Positions 22,243 through 30,871 of a DNA stretch of 64,000 nucleotides are shown here, one piece after another. The stretch lies in assembly GCF_030811595.1 (NCBI RefSeq), contig NZ_JAUSRB010000002.1:4898001-4962000 (forward strand). The letters are read 5' to 3'. A program made the position numbers and the translations under genes. The stretch's first letter is position 1, and the number at the start of each line of letters is the position of its first letter. Origin of the DNA: Streptosporangium brasiliense. GTDB lineage: Bacteria; Actinomycetota; Actinomycetes; Streptosporangiales; Streptosporangiaceae. The notes beneath the pieces were generated by a model, which saw nothing but the letters and a program-made list of their open reading frames with translations, did no database searches and was not told where the DNA came from.

Positions 22243-23193
22243 TCAATTGGTGTTAAGAGGGTAAAGCTGGTTCGTACCCAAATCAGACGCGAGGATACGG
22301 GGCCGGCCGCCTACGGCTGTAACGGCCTCGGCTCCGGCCCGGCGTCCCGCGTCCAGTGCGGTCTCGTCGTCCGCCCCTCTCAGCATGGCGGTCAACAGGC
22401 CCGCGGCGAACGCGTCCCCCGCTCCGGTCGAGTCAACCACCTCCGTGGCGATTCCGGGAACCCGAGCGGTCAACTTTCCGTTCTTCGCCATCAGCGCGCC
22501 CTGGGAACCGAGCTTCACGGCCGCCGCGCCGTACCGGAGGCTCAGCCGCTCGGCGGCCCGCTCGGCGGAGCTCTCACCGGTGAGCAGCAGCGCCTCGTCC
22601 AGGTTGGGGATGATCAGCTGGGCGGCCAGGGTCTCCTGGATGAACCGCTCGGGGCCGAAGGAGCGCAGCGGGCCGGTCGAGGCCGGGTCGACACTGATCG
22701 TGACGCCGCGCTGGGCGGCCTGGGACAGCGCCAGCCGGGACAGCTGCAGCCCCGGTTCGGCGAACAGCGTGTATCCGGACAGGTGCAGGTGGCGCACCCC
22801 GTCGAGCAGGCTCTCGTCCCAGTCGTCGATGCCGATGTGCCCGCCCGCGCCCCGGTTGGTGAGCATGGAACGCTCCCCGCTCGCGTCGACCATGGCGATC
22901 ACCACCGCGGTCGGGCGGTCGGAGTCCACCCGAAGGTGGGGCCGGACCCCGACACGCCGCAGCTCGGCGGCGTGCCACTCGCCGGTGTCGAAGCCGACCC
23001 GGGTCAGGAACCGGGCGTCGGCGCCCAGATGGGCGGCCCAGGAGGCCGTGTTGGCCCCCGAGCCGCCCGGGCGCAGCACGATGTCGGCGTCGGTGTCGGT
23101 GCCGAGGGCCAGCCCGGCCAGGGCTGGCCCCCCGTGGAGTGCGACGACGTCGGTGACCACGTCGCCGATGACCAGCAGGCCTGTTCGGGTCAC
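22243..23193 (-). CDS. psuK: PfkB-family kinase, probable pseudouridine kinase
   Basis: The 316-residue protein belongs to the ribokinase/PfkB family, with the N-terminal sugar-binding GGSGANTASWAA and the C-terminal signature VVDSTGAGDAFAAGLL that holds the catalytic aspartate. The preceding gene encodes pseudouridine-5'-phosphate glycosidase, and the pair matches the psuK-psuG module in which pseudouridine is phosphorylated, then split. The start is GTG at 23193 with GAGGA 4 bases upstream, 7 bases after the psuG stop. Without the neighbour it would be only a sugar kinase. Confidence 0.85.
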   Translation of the reverse strand: MTRTGLLVIGDVVTDVVALHGGPALAGLALGTDTDADIVLRPGGSGANTASWAAHLGADARFLTRVGFDTGEWHAAELRRVGVRPHLRVDSDRPTAVVIAMVDASGERSMLTNRGAGGHIGIDDWDESLLDGVRHLHLSGYTLFAEPGLQLSRLALSQAAQRGVTISVDPASTGPLRSFGPERFIQETLAAQLIIPNLDEALLLTGESSAERAAERLSLRYGAAAVKLGSQGALMAKNGKLTARVPGIATEVVDSTGAGDAFAAGLLTAMLRGADDETALDAGRRAGAEAVTAVGGRPRILASDLGTNQLYPLNTN

Positions 23194-23200
23194 GGCGTCC

Positions 23201-24139
23201 TCAGTTTCCCCGGCTCCACGACGCCGCGATCTGCCCGGCGACGCGGGCGTTGCCCCGCACGGCGGCCAGATTCGCCTCAAGCGAGGCGCCGTCGGTGCCC
23301 CGGACCAGGTATTCCAGGAGGAACGGGGTGATGGCCTGGCCGGTGACACCCTGCCGGTCGGCCGCGGCCAGGGCCTCGGCGAGGACCCGGTCGTGCAGGG
23401 CGGGGTCGAGCTGCTCGGCCCGCGGCACCGGGTTGGCCACGATCAGCGCGGTCTCCGGGCCGCCGAGGGCGTCCTGGGCCCGCATGATGCCGGCGGCCTC
23501 GGCCGGGGTCTCGATCCGCCAGTCGACCGGCTCGCCGGAGGTGTGCAGGTAGAAGCCGGGGAACTCGTCGGTGCGGAACCCGGCGACGCTGACGCCCCGG
23601 GTCTCCAGCCGCTGCAGGGTGGCGGGGACGTCCAGGATCGACTTCACGCCCGCGCAGACGACGGTGATGCGGGTACGGCTCAGCATGTCGAGGTCGGCGG
23701 ACTCGTCCTGGCTGTCGGTCCACCCGCGGTGCACGCCGCCGAGACCGCCGGTGGCGAAGATCCGGACACCCGCCCGGGCGGCCAGGAACGAGGTCGCGGA
23801 GACCGTGGTCGCCCCGCTGGCCCGCAGCGCGACGGCCGCGGGGAGGTCACGGAAGCCCAGCTTGCGCAGGCCCGGCTCGGTGGCGATCCGCTTCAGCTCG
23901 TCCGGCCCCAGGCCGACGTGGGCGACGCCGTCCAGCACCGCGATCGTGGCCGGTACGGCCCCCGCCTCGCGGACGATCTCCTCCAGCTCCACCGCGACCT
24001 CCAGGTTGCGGGGCTGGGGCAGGCCGTGCGAGATGATCGTGGACTCGAGTGCCACGACCGGGGCGCCCTGCGCCAGTGCTTCGGCCACCTCCGGGGAGGG
24101 ACGGAGCACGCTGTCGATGGGCTGCTGGGTGGTACGCAT
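23201..24139 (-). CDS. psuG: pseudouridine-5'-phosphate glycosidase
   Basis: The 312-residue enzyme splits pseudouridine 5'-phosphate into uracil and ribose 5-phosphate. Family blocks are present: ALESTIISHGLPQP near the N-terminus, FATGGLGGVHRG, VCAGVKSILD with the likely catalytic lysine, and NPVPRAEQLD. The start at 24139 gives the normal family length. An upstream in-frame ATG at 24214 would add 25 atypical residues. GAGGAG lies about 12 bases upstream. The gene is cotranscribed with psuK. Confidence 0.93.
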   Translation of the reverse strand: MRTTQQPIDSVLRPSPEVAEALAQGAPVVALESTIISHGLPQPRNLEVAVELEEIVREAGAVPATIAVLDGVAHVGLGPDELKRIATEPGLRKLGFRDLPAAVALRASGATTVSATSFLAARAGVRIFATGGLGGVHRGWTDSQDESADLDMLSRTRITVVCAGVKSILDVPATLQRLETRGVSVAGFRTDEFPGFYLHTSGEPVDWRIETPAEAAGIMRAQDALGGPETALIVANPVPRAEQLDPALHDRVLAEALAAADRQGVTGQAITPFLLEYLVRGTDGASLEANLAAVRGNARVAGQIAASWSRGN

Positions 24140-24257
24140 GAGCTGGTTCTGTCTCCTCGTCCGGGCCGGATGGCCGCCCTGTTGGAACGATGTAAATGGG
24201 GTTCCCTGTTCCAAAGGTGCACGTTACGGGGGTTGTCGGGAGACGTCCACTTGAAGA

Positions 24258-25529
24258 TCAGCCGATGATGACCACGCCGAGCAGTGAGATCACGCCGATG
24301 ACCGCCGTGGCCATCCCGCCCAGCAGCAGGGATCGCCCGCCGCGTGCCAGCTCCCTGAGATTGACGCCTGTCCCCAGCCCGAAGAGTGCCGCCGCGAGTA
24401 ACACTCCTGTCACCTCCGGTAGCGTCCGGGTTACTCCGGCGGGCACCACGCCCGTGCTCCGCGCGATCACCATCGCCAGGAACCCCGCCACGAACAGGGG
24501 GATCACCGGCGGACGCCGCCCCGCCCGCGCCGGACCCCCCGGCGCGGCCTCCGCGCCCGTACCCGCCGCACCCGCCCGGTCCCGCGCGCCGTCCCCGGCG
24601 GCGCCGCCCGCGCCCCGCGCCGTGCCCGCCGCGCCGGCCTCCGCCGTCCCGTTCTCCGGCTCCCCGGCGGGGCGGGCCGCCGCGCCGCGGCGCAGGGCCA
24701 GGGAGGTCAGCCCCACGATCGGGGCCAGCAGCACGACCCGGGCCAGCTTGACCACCACCGCGCTGGCCAGCACCCCCGCCCCGGCCGCCGCGCCGATGGC
24801 CGCCACCTGGGCGACCTCGTGGACCGACGCGCCGGCCCAGATGCCGAACTGGTACGTCGTCAGGCCGAGCAGCCGCGCGAGCAGCGGCAGCACGACGATC
24901 ATGGCGCTGCCGTACAGGACCACCACGCTGAGCGCGCTCGCCACGTCGTCGTCGTCACTGTCGGCGACCTCGTGCATGGCGGCCACGGCCGCGGCCCCGC
25001 ACACGGAGACCCCGGTCGCGATGAGCAGCGACCTGCGCGGGCTCACCCCGATCCGTCCTCCGATCCACCGGGTGGCGAGGAACGTGCCGCCGGTGGCGGC
25101 GGCGATCACCATGAGCGCCCGCCAGCCGAGGGCGAGCACCTCCGGCAGGGCGATCTGCAGCCCGAGCAGCACGATCGCCACGCGGAGCAGCCGGCGGGCG
25201 GCGAACCGCAGCCCGGGGCGGAACGACGGGCGCAGCCCCCCGAGGTTGGTGAGCACGACCCCGCAGGCCACCGCGACGACCGCGGCGCTCACCCCGGGGA
25301 GGGCCCGGCTCAGGGACACCGAGGCGGCCACCGCGACGGCCGTCACGCCCAGGCCGGGCAGGAGGGCGCCGATCCCGGCCGCCGCCCGCCGTACCGGCCG
25401 GGGGCCGGAGGCCGGTGGGCCGCCGGGGGAGGGGCCCGGGCCCGGATCCCGGTGGGCGGGTGCGCTCCCCACCGAGACATTCCTGTTCGTGATATGTCCG
25501 GAAGAATCAGCAAATGGGGAGAAGGCCAT
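24258..25529 (-). CDS. YeiH/UPF0324-family putative sulfate-type exporter
   Basis: The protein has about ten transmembrane helices and UPF0324 blocks such as VACGVVLTNL, VCGAAAVAAM, FGIWAGASVHEVAQVAA and ALFGLGTGVNL. The family is annotated as putative sulfate exporters, but its substrate is not firmly known. A Gly/Ala-rich, 50-residue insertion (about 285-335) separates two helices and is longer than usual. Two starts are possible. The ATG at 25529 lacks a ribosome site. A GTG at 25472 has AGGA 8 bases upstream and removes 19 poorly conserved residues. The gene is divergent from a LysR gene and upstream of psuG. Confidence 0.8.
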   Translation of the reverse strand: MAFSPFADSSGHITNRNVSVGSAPAHRDPGPGPSPGGPPASGPRPVRRAAAGIGALLPGLGVTAVAVAASVSLSRALPGVSAAVVAVACGVVLTNLGGLRPSFRPGLRFAARRLLRVAIVLLGLQIALPEVLALGWRALMVIAAATGGTFLATRWIGGRIGVSPRRSLLIATGVSVCGAAAVAAMHEVADSDDDDVASALSVVVLYGSAMIVVLPLLARLLGLTTYQFGIWAGASVHEVAQVAAIGAAAGAGVLASAVVVKLARVVLLAPIVGLTSLALRRGAAARPAGEPENGTAEAGAAGTARGAGGAAGDGARDRAGAAGTGAEAAPGGPARAGRRPPVIPLFVAGFLAMVIARSTGVVPAGVTRTLPEVTGVLLAAALFGLGTGVNLRELARGGRSLLLGGMATAVIGVISLLGVVIIG

Positions 25530-25584
25530 GATCCGAGTGTTGACGCAGGTGGGCGCGGCCAGTAGCCGTCATCTCCCTGGAAGG

Positions 25585-25603
25585 TCATAGCCTAGGGCTA
25601 TGA
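25585..25603. promoter_or_regulatory. palindrome over the LysR start codon
   Basis: TCATAGCCTAGGGCTATGA has 8-bp perfect arms and includes the ATG of the LysR gene at 25600. It is a good candidate for autoregulation and for control of the divergent yeiH-like gene. Confidence 0.55.
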
Positions 25604-26523
25604 GCGAGTTGCCCGATCTCGGGTCCCTGCGGCTGCTCGTCGACGTCGACCGCCTGGGCAGTCTGGGCCAGGCGGCCCGGGCGGCGGGGATCGCCCAGCC
25701 GTCGGCGAGCAAGCGGATCGCGCTGCTGGAGCGCCGTCTCGGGCTGCCCCTGCTGGAGCGGACCCCGCGCGGCTCCACCCTCACCCCGCAGGGCGTGATG
25801 GTCACGGCCTGGGCGGCGCAGGTGCTGGCGGCCGCCGAGGAGCTGATGCGCGGCGCCGAGGCCGTACGGCACGGCCGGGCGGCCCACCTGCACATCGCGG
25901 CCAGCATGACCGTGGCCGAATACCTGCTGCCGCGCTGGCTGGGGGAGCTGCAGAACCGCGAGCCCCAGGTCCAGGTGGGGCTGGACGTGCAGAACTCCGC
26001 CGAGGTGGCCAGGCTCGTCAGCGGGGGGATCGAGCTCGGCTTCGTCGAGGGGCCCTCGGTCCCGCCGGGGCTCGCCTCCCGGGTGGTGGCCACCGACCGG
26101 CTCGTCGTGGTGGTCGCCCCCGGCCATCCCTGGACGCGCCGCCGGACCGCGCTGCTGGCCGCCGAGCTCGCCGCCACCCCGCTGGTCGTCCGCGAGCGCG
26201 GCTCCGGCACCCGCGAGACCCTGGACCTCGCGCTGGCCGGCCACGCCGCCGCCGTGCCCCGGCTGGAGCTCGGCTCCAACGCCGCCGTCAAGGGCGCCGC
26301 CCGCGAGGGCGCCGCCCCGGCCGTGCTCAGCGGCTACGCCGTCGAGGCCGAGCTGGCCACCGGCCGGCTGGCGGAGGTGGCCACCCGCGGCATCGACCTC
26401 GAACGCCGCCTGCGCGCGGTCTGGCGGCGGGGCCGCACCCCCACCGGGCCCGCCGCGACCCTCCTGAAGATCACGCTGTCCGCGGCCCGGGCCGCGGAGT
26501 CCACGGCCCGGCCGGCGCCGTAG
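25600..26523 (+). CDS. LysR-family regulator next to a YeiH-type exporter
   Basis: The 307-residue protein has an N-terminal LysR winged helix (about residues 8-66; SLGQAARAAGIAQPSASKRIALLERRLG is the DNA-binding segment) and a periplasmic-binding-like effector domain. E. coli YeiE, also beside yeiH, is its functional counterpart by position. No ribosome site precedes the ATG, which lies within a palindrome, so a leaderless or very short leader is possible. The inducer is unknown. Confidence 0.88.
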   Translation: MSELPDLGSLRLLVDVDRLGSLGQAARAAGIAQPSASKRIALLERRLGLPLLERTPRGSTLTPQGVMVTAWAAQVLAAAEELMRGAEAVRHGRAAHLHIAASMTVAEYLLPRWLGELQNREPQVQVGLDVQNSAEVARLVSGGIELGFVEGPSVPPGLASRVVATDRLVVVVAPGHPWTRRRTALLAAELAATPLVVRERGSGTRETLDLALAGHAAAVPRLELGSNAAVKGAAREGAAPAVLSGYAVEAELATGRLAEVATRGIDLERRLRAVWRRGRTPTGPAATLLKITLSAARAAESTARPAP

Positions 26524-26545
26524 ACCGATCCGCCGGTCCCGCTAT

Positions 26546-26620
26546 ATGGTGCGGAACATGGTGTCGATCGACGTACCGGGCGTGCTCCGTCCCGAGCCGC
26601 ACTGGCAGACCGGTCTCTGA
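26546..26620 (+). CDS. possible 24-residue peptide ORF upstream of the oxidoreductase
   Basis: The frame starts at ATG 26546 (a second ATG is at 26558) and ends at TGA 26618-26620. It encodes a short peptide ending HWQTGL. A weak promoter (TAGACC at 26521, TATATG at 26543, 16-bp spacing) overlaps the start, so it might instead be only the transcription start region. No clear ribosome site is present. Confidence 0.2.
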   Translation: MVRNMVSIDVPGVLRPEPHWQTGL

Positions 26621-26675
26621 CCGGCGGGTGCCCGCCCCGCCCCGTCGTCCCCTCACCACAACCCCGGGATGTCCC

Positions 26676-28193
26676 GTGTTCCGTTCTCGCTATGACGTCG
26701 TGATCGCCGGAGGCGGCCACAACGGCCTGGTCGCCGCCGCCTACCTCGCCCGGGCCGGCCGCAGGGTCCTCGTCCTGGAACGCCTCGACCACGTCGGCGG
26801 CCTCGCCGTGTCGGCGCAGGCGTTCCCCGGGGTCGACGCCCGGCTCTCGCGCTACTCCTACCTGGTCAGCCTGCTGCCCGCCAAGATCGTGTCCGACCTC
26901 GGGATCGGTGTCGAGCTGCGCCGCCGCCGCTACGCCTCCTACACGCCCGCCGGGGACACCGGCCTGCTGGTGGACGGCGGCGACGCCGGCCGCACCGCCG
27001 CCTCCTTCGCCCGGGTCACCGGCGGCACGGCCGAGCTGGAGGCGTGGCGGCGCTTCTACGCGATGACCGCCGAGGTGGCCGGGCGGGTCGCGCCGACCCT
27101 GCTGGAACCCCTCATGGACCGCGCGGCGATGCGGGACCTCGTCGGCCCGCAGGCGTGGCGGGACCTGTTCGAGCGGCCGATCGGCGAGGTCGTGGACGAG
27201 CGGTTCGCCGACGACATCGTGCGCGGCGTGGTGCTCACCGACGCCCTGATCGGCACCTTCACCGACCCCCACGGTCCGGACCTGCTGGCCAACCGCTGCC
27301 TGCTCTACCACGTGATCGGGGACGGGACCGGCGACTGGAACGTCCCGGTCGGCGGCATGGGCGCGGTCTCCGGCGCCCTGGCCGGCGCCGCCCGCGCCGC
27401 CGGGGCCGAGATCCTGACCGGGGCCGAGGTCGTCGCCGTCGACCCGGCGGGCGAGGTCACCTTCCGCGACGCGGGCGGCGAGCACACGGTCCGGGGCGGG
27501 CGGATCCTGGCCAACGTGCCGCCCGCGGTGCTCGCCCGCCTGCTGGGCACGGCCGACGGGCCCGCGCCCGAGGGCGCCCAGCTCAAGGTCAACATGGTGC
27601 TGTCCAGGCTGCCCCGGCTCAAGGACGCCGACGTGGACCCCGCGGCGGCCTTCAGCGGCACCTTCCACATCAACGAGGGCCGCGACCAGCTCGCCCGCGC
27701 CTACGCGCAGGCGGCGGCCGGGCGGATCCCGGAGCTGCCCCCGGCCGAGGTCTACTGCCACTCGCTCACCGACCCGTCCATCCTCGGCCCCGGTCTGCGG
27801 GCCGCCGGGGCCCAGACGATGACCCTGTTCGGCCTCCACATGCCCGCCCGGCTGTTCCGCGCGGACCCGGCCGGGGCGCGCGAGGCCGCGCTGCGGGCCA
27901 CGATCGCCTCGATCGACCGGGTGCTCGCCGAGCCGATCGAGGACTGCCTGCTGCGCGCCCCCGACGGAACGCCCTGCCTGGAGGTCAAGACCCCGGTCGA
28001 CCTGGAGAACGAGGCGGGCCTGCCCGGCGGCCACATCTTCCACCGCGACCTGTCCTGGCCCTACGGTGAGCCGGGCCGGTGGGGCGTGGAGACCGGTTCC
28101 GAGCGTGTCCTGCTCTGCGGCGCGGGCGCCCGGCGCGGTGGCGGCGTCAGCGGCATCCCCGGCCACAACGCCGCCATGGCCCTACTGGCCTGA
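26676..28193 (+). CDS. FAD-dependent oxidoreductase, PYROXD2/phytoene-desaturase-like
   Basis: The 505-residue protein has an N-terminal Rossmann FAD site (VIAGGGHNGLVAAAYLARAG) followed by the VLVLERLDHVGG block, and a C-terminal GGGVSGIPGHNAAMALL segment typical of the amine oxidase/CrtI superfamily. It is nearest in layout to PYROXD2-like proteins, whose reaction is unknown. The GTG at 26676 is preferred because it places the FAD motif 8 residues from the start. A GTG at 26628 is also in frame. Its end overlaps the convergent TetR gene by 12 bp. No carotenoid genes are nearby. Confidence 0.82.
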   Translation: MFRSRYDVVIAGGGHNGLVAAAYLARAGRRVLVLERLDHVGGLAVSAQAFPGVDARLSRYSYLVSLLPAKIVSDLGIGVELRRRRYASYTPAGDTGLLVDGGDAGRTAASFARVTGGTAELEAWRRFYAMTAEVAGRVAPTLLEPLMDRAAMRDLVGPQAWRDLFERPIGEVVDERFADDIVRGVVLTDALIGTFTDPHGPDLLANRCLLYHVIGDGTGDWNVPVGGMGAVSGALAGAARAAGAEILTGAEVVAVDPAGEVTFRDAGGEHTVRGGRILANVPPAVLARLLGTADGPAPEGAQLKVNMVLSRLPRLKDADVDPAAAFSGTFHINEGRDQLARAYAQAAAGRIPELPPAEVYCHSLTDPSILGPGLRAAGAQTMTLFGLHMPARLFRADPAGAREAALRATIASIDRVLAEPIEDCLLRAPDGTPCLEVKTPVDLENEAGLPGGHIFHRDLSWPYGEPGRWGVETGSERVLLCGAGARRGGGVSGIPGHNAAMALLA

Positions 28194-28754
28194 GCCCCGC
28201 AGGCCTGAGATCAGCCGGGTCGCCACGGTCATCGCCGTCGCGGCCCGCTCCTCCTCGGTCAGCTCGGGCCCGCCCATGAGCGGGACGCTGCCCAGGATGA
28301 GCGCGATCACCGCGAGCCGGGCCTCGAACTGCTCGACGGCCCCGTCCTCGGGCGAGCTCAGCACCGACACCATCGTCAGTATGCGTTCCTGCATCTGCGC
28401 CCCGGCCGGCAGCTCGGCCATCGCGGCCTGGTTGACCTGGGCGAAACGGATGAGCGGCCGCCACTGGTCGTTCAGCAGCGCCGCGATCCTGCCCAGGATC
28501 TCCTCGCGGGCCTCCCGGGTGTGCGGCTGGGCGGCGGCCCACTCGACGAGCTCGCCGATCGAGGCGTTCAGGTCCTCGATGACGCTGGAGAGGATCTCCT
28601 CCTTGGCCTTGAAGTGGTAGTAGAGCGCCGGTCTGGTGATCTCCAGCCGCTCCGCCACCTCCCGCAGTGAGGTCTTCTCGTATCCCCGCTCGGCGAACAG
28701 CTCCAGCGCGACCTGCTGGATCCGTTCCCTGGTGTCGCTACGCCGGGCACTCAT
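28182..28754 (-). CDS. TetR-family regulator divergent from a P450
   Basis: The 190-residue protein has the TetR helix-turn-helix (about residues 8-54; TSLREVAERLEITRPALYYHF) and a helical effector domain. It is divergent from the cytochrome P450 gene with a perfect TTACTTAC-N6-GTAAGTAA operator between them, so it probably represses the P450 and itself. The ligand is unknown. Confidence 0.9.
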   Translation of the reverse strand: MSARRSDTRERIQQVALELFAERGYEKTSLREVAERLEITRPALYYHFKAKEEILSSVIEDLNASIGELVEWAAAQPHTREAREEILGRIAALLNDQWRPLIRFAQVNQAAMAELPAGAQMQERILTMVSVLSSPEDGAVEQFEARLAVIALILGSVPLMGGPELTEEERAATAMTVATRLISGLRGSGQ

Positions 28755-28804
28755 CGCCGTTCCGCCACTCCTGTGTCGCGCAGTGCTTGACGACCGCTCG
28801 AACT

Positions 28805-28826
28805 TTACTTACTTTCGTGTAAGTAA
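28805..28826. promoter_or_regulatory. TetR operator upstream of the P450
   Basis: TTACTTAC (28805-28812) and GTAAGTAA (28819-28826) are perfect inverted arms with a 6-bp spacer, midway between the divergent starts at 28754 and 28858. This is the classical TetR-family operator geometry. Confidence 0.85.
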
Positions 28827-28857
28827 GCAAAGCGGCCGGTCTGTGAGGAGCAAGACT

Positions 28858-30075
28858 ATGGCTCAGAGCTTTCCCGCAACGCGCAGCTGCCCGTTCGCGC
28901 CCCCACCGGAGTACGAAGGGCTCCGCGAGGAAGCGCCGCTGGTCCGGGCGGATCTCCCCGGCAGCCGGGTCTGGCTGGTCACCCGGCACGCCGAGGCGCA
29001 GCAGGTGCTGTCCGACCCCAGGATCAGCACCGACCCCGCCACCCCTGGCCATCCGATGGCCGCGCTGTCGCCCGCGCCCGTCTCCGAGGAGGAACGGCGG
29101 GCGCGGGCGAGGTTCCAGCAGGGCCAGTTCATCGACATGGACCCGCCCCTGCACGGCGTCTACCGGCGGATGCTCATCCCCGAGTTCAGCGTCCGGCGGA
29201 TCAGGGAGATGCGCCCGGTCATCCAGGAGATCGTCGACCGGCTCCTCGACGACATGCTCAAGCAGGGCACCTCCGCCGATCTCGTCGAGACGTTCGGGCT
29301 GGCCGTGCCGTCGATGGTGATCTGCCGGCTGCTCGGCGTGCCGTACGCCGACCGCGACTTCTTCCAGTCCAGGACCCGCAGGATGGTCGGCGCCGCCCCG
29401 GAGGCCCCGCAGGACTCCATGCACGCGGCCATGGAGATCTGGGACTACCTCGACGGCCTGATCGCCGCGGCCGAACGCGAGCCCGGCGACAACCTCGTCG
29501 GGCGGCTGGTGACCGCCCGGCGGGAGAGCGGCGAGCTCTCCCACGACGCCCTGGTCGGCATGACGTTCCTGCTGCTGGTGGCCGGGCACGAGACCACCGC
29601 GAACATGATCCCGCTGGGCGTCCTGTCGCTGCTGCGCCACCCCGGGCAGCTCGCCGGGCTGTGCGCCGACCCCGGCGGCTGGCCGCTCGCGGTGGAGGAG
29701 CTGCTGCGCTTCCACTCGATCGTGGACTGGATCGCCTTCGACCGGGTCGCGACCGAGGACCTGGAGATCGGCGGCCAGGCCGTACGGGCGGGGGAGGGCA
29801 TCTTCGTGCTCGGCGCCTCGGCCAACCGCGACCCGCGGGCCTTCGAGCGCCCCGACGAGCTCGACCTGCGGCGTGGCGCCCGCAACCACGTGGCGTTCGG
29901 GTACGGCGTGCACCAGTGCCTGGGCCAGAACCTGGCCCGTGCCGAGCTGGAGATCGCGTATCGGACGCTCTTCGAGCGGATCCCCGGCCTGCGCGTCGTG
30001 GGGGACGTCGAGGAGCTGCCGTTCAAGTACGGCGGCCCGATCTTCGGCCTGCACGCGCTCCCGGTGGCCTGGTGA
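28858..30075 (+). CDS. cytochrome P450
   Basis: The 405-residue soluble P450 has the I-helix oxygen-binding AGHETT (242-247), the ExxR pair Glu281/Arg284 (EELLR), and the heme loop FGYGVHQCLG with Cys354 as the thiolate ligand. Its size and sequence resemble bacterial class I enzymes such as CYP105. GAGGAG lies 9 bases before the ATG. No ferredoxin or reductase is adjacent, so redox partners must be encoded elsewhere. The substrate is unknown. The TetR operator upstream suggests induction by a xenobiotic or metabolite. Confidence 0.93.
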   Translation: MAQSFPATRSCPFAPPPEYEGLREEAPLVRADLPGSRVWLVTRHAEAQQVLSDPRISTDPATPGHPMAALSPAPVSEEERRARARFQQGQFIDMDPPLHGVYRRMLIPEFSVRRIREMRPVIQEIVDRLLDDMLKQGTSADLVETFGLAVPSMVICRLLGVPYADRDFFQSRTRRMVGAAPEAPQDSMHAAMEIWDYLDGLIAAAEREPGDNLVGRLVTARRESGELSHDALVGMTFLLLVAGHETTANMIPLGVLSLLRHPGQLAGLCADPGGWPLAVEELLRFHSIVDWIAFDRVATEDLEIGGQAVRAGEGIFVLGASANRDPRAFERPDELDLRRGARNHVAFGYGVHQCLGQNLARAELEIAYRTLFERIPGLRVVGDVEELPFKYGGPIFGLHALPVAW

Positions 30076-30123
30076 GCGTGCGGCGCGGCGGCGTCCCCAC
30101 CGGACGGACTCCGCCGAGGGCGT

Positions 30124-30139
30124 TCATGGGGCTCTCATG
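30124..30139 (+). promoter_or_regulatory. direct repeat TTCATG-type box upstream of the response regulator
   Basis: TCATG at 30124 and 30135 are exactly 11 bp apart, the one-turn spacing seen for OmpR/PhoB-family binding. The second half also forms CTCATGATGAG. It could be the autoregulatory site of the adjacent response regulator. Confidence 0.45.
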
Positions 30140-30160
30140 ATGAGCCTCTAGCGTGGGGGC

Positions 30161-30871
30161 ATGGGTGACGGTGAGGCGGCACGCGTGCTGGTCGTGGACG
30201 ACGAGCCCGCGCTCAGGGAGGCGCTGCAGAGCAGCCTTGAGTACGAGGGATACCGGGCCGGCCTGGCCTGCGACGGGCAGGCCGCGCTGGAGATCCTGGA
30301 GCGTGAGCCGTACGACCTGGTCCTGCTCGACGTGATGATGCCCCGTCTCGACGGGCTGACCGCCTGCCGCAGGCTCCGGGCCTCCGGCAACCACGTGCCG
30401 GTGCTCATGCTCACCGCCCGTGACGCCGTGGGCGACCGGGTGTCGGGGCTGGACGCGGGGGCCGACGACTACCTGGTCAAGCCGTTCGAGCTGGACGAGC
30501 TGCTGGCCCGGGTCAGGGCGCTGCTGCGGCGCGGCGCCCTGTCCGCGCCCGCCGCCGCCGGCGACGACGGCGTGCTGGCCCACGGCGACCTGCGGATGGA
30601 CACCGCCAGCCGTGAGGTCACCCGCGCGGGCGAGCGGCTGGAGCTGACCCGGACCGAGTATCTCCTGCTGGAGCTGTTCATGGTCCACCCCCGCCAGGTG
30701 CTCACCCGCGAGCAGATCCTCAGCGAGGTGTGGGGCTTCGACTTCGAGCCGTCCTCCAACTCCCTCGACGTCTATGTCATGTACCTGCGCCGCAAGACCG
30801 AGACCGCCGGGCGTCCCCGGCTGATCCACACCGTCCGGGGCGTCGGCTACGTGCTGCGGACCTCCCCGTGA
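30161..30871 (+). CDS. OmpR/PhoB-family response regulator
   Basis: The 236-residue protein has a receiver domain with acidic pocket DDE (13-15), phosphoacceptor Asp57 and Lys107, and a C-terminal winged helix (about 140-234; LTRTEYLLLELFMVHPRQVLTREQIL). The sequence is MprA-like. GTGGGGG precedes the ATG. The histidine kinase start overlaps the stop by 4 bases (GTGA). The downstream genes are glycosyltransferases that it may control. Confidence 0.92.
   Translation: MGDGEAARVLVVDDEPALREALQSSLEYEGYRAGLACDGQAALEILEREPYDLVLLDVMMPRLDGLTACRRLRASGNHVPVLMLTARDAVGDRVSGLDAGADDYLVKPFELDELLARVRALLRRGALSAPAAAGDDGVLAHGDLRMDTASREVTRAGERLELTRTEYLLLELFMVHPRQVLTREQILSEVWGFDFEPSSNSLDVYVMYLRRKTETAGRPRLIHTVRGVGYVLRTSP

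Noticed and set aside
26628-28193. Carotenoid desaturase as part of a pigment cluster.
   Set aside because: No crtB, crtE or other terpene genes are nearby, and the sequence is closer to PYROXD2-like proteins.
28182-30075. P450 as part of a natural-product cluster.
   Set aside because: No polyketide, peptide or terpene synthase lies within the window.
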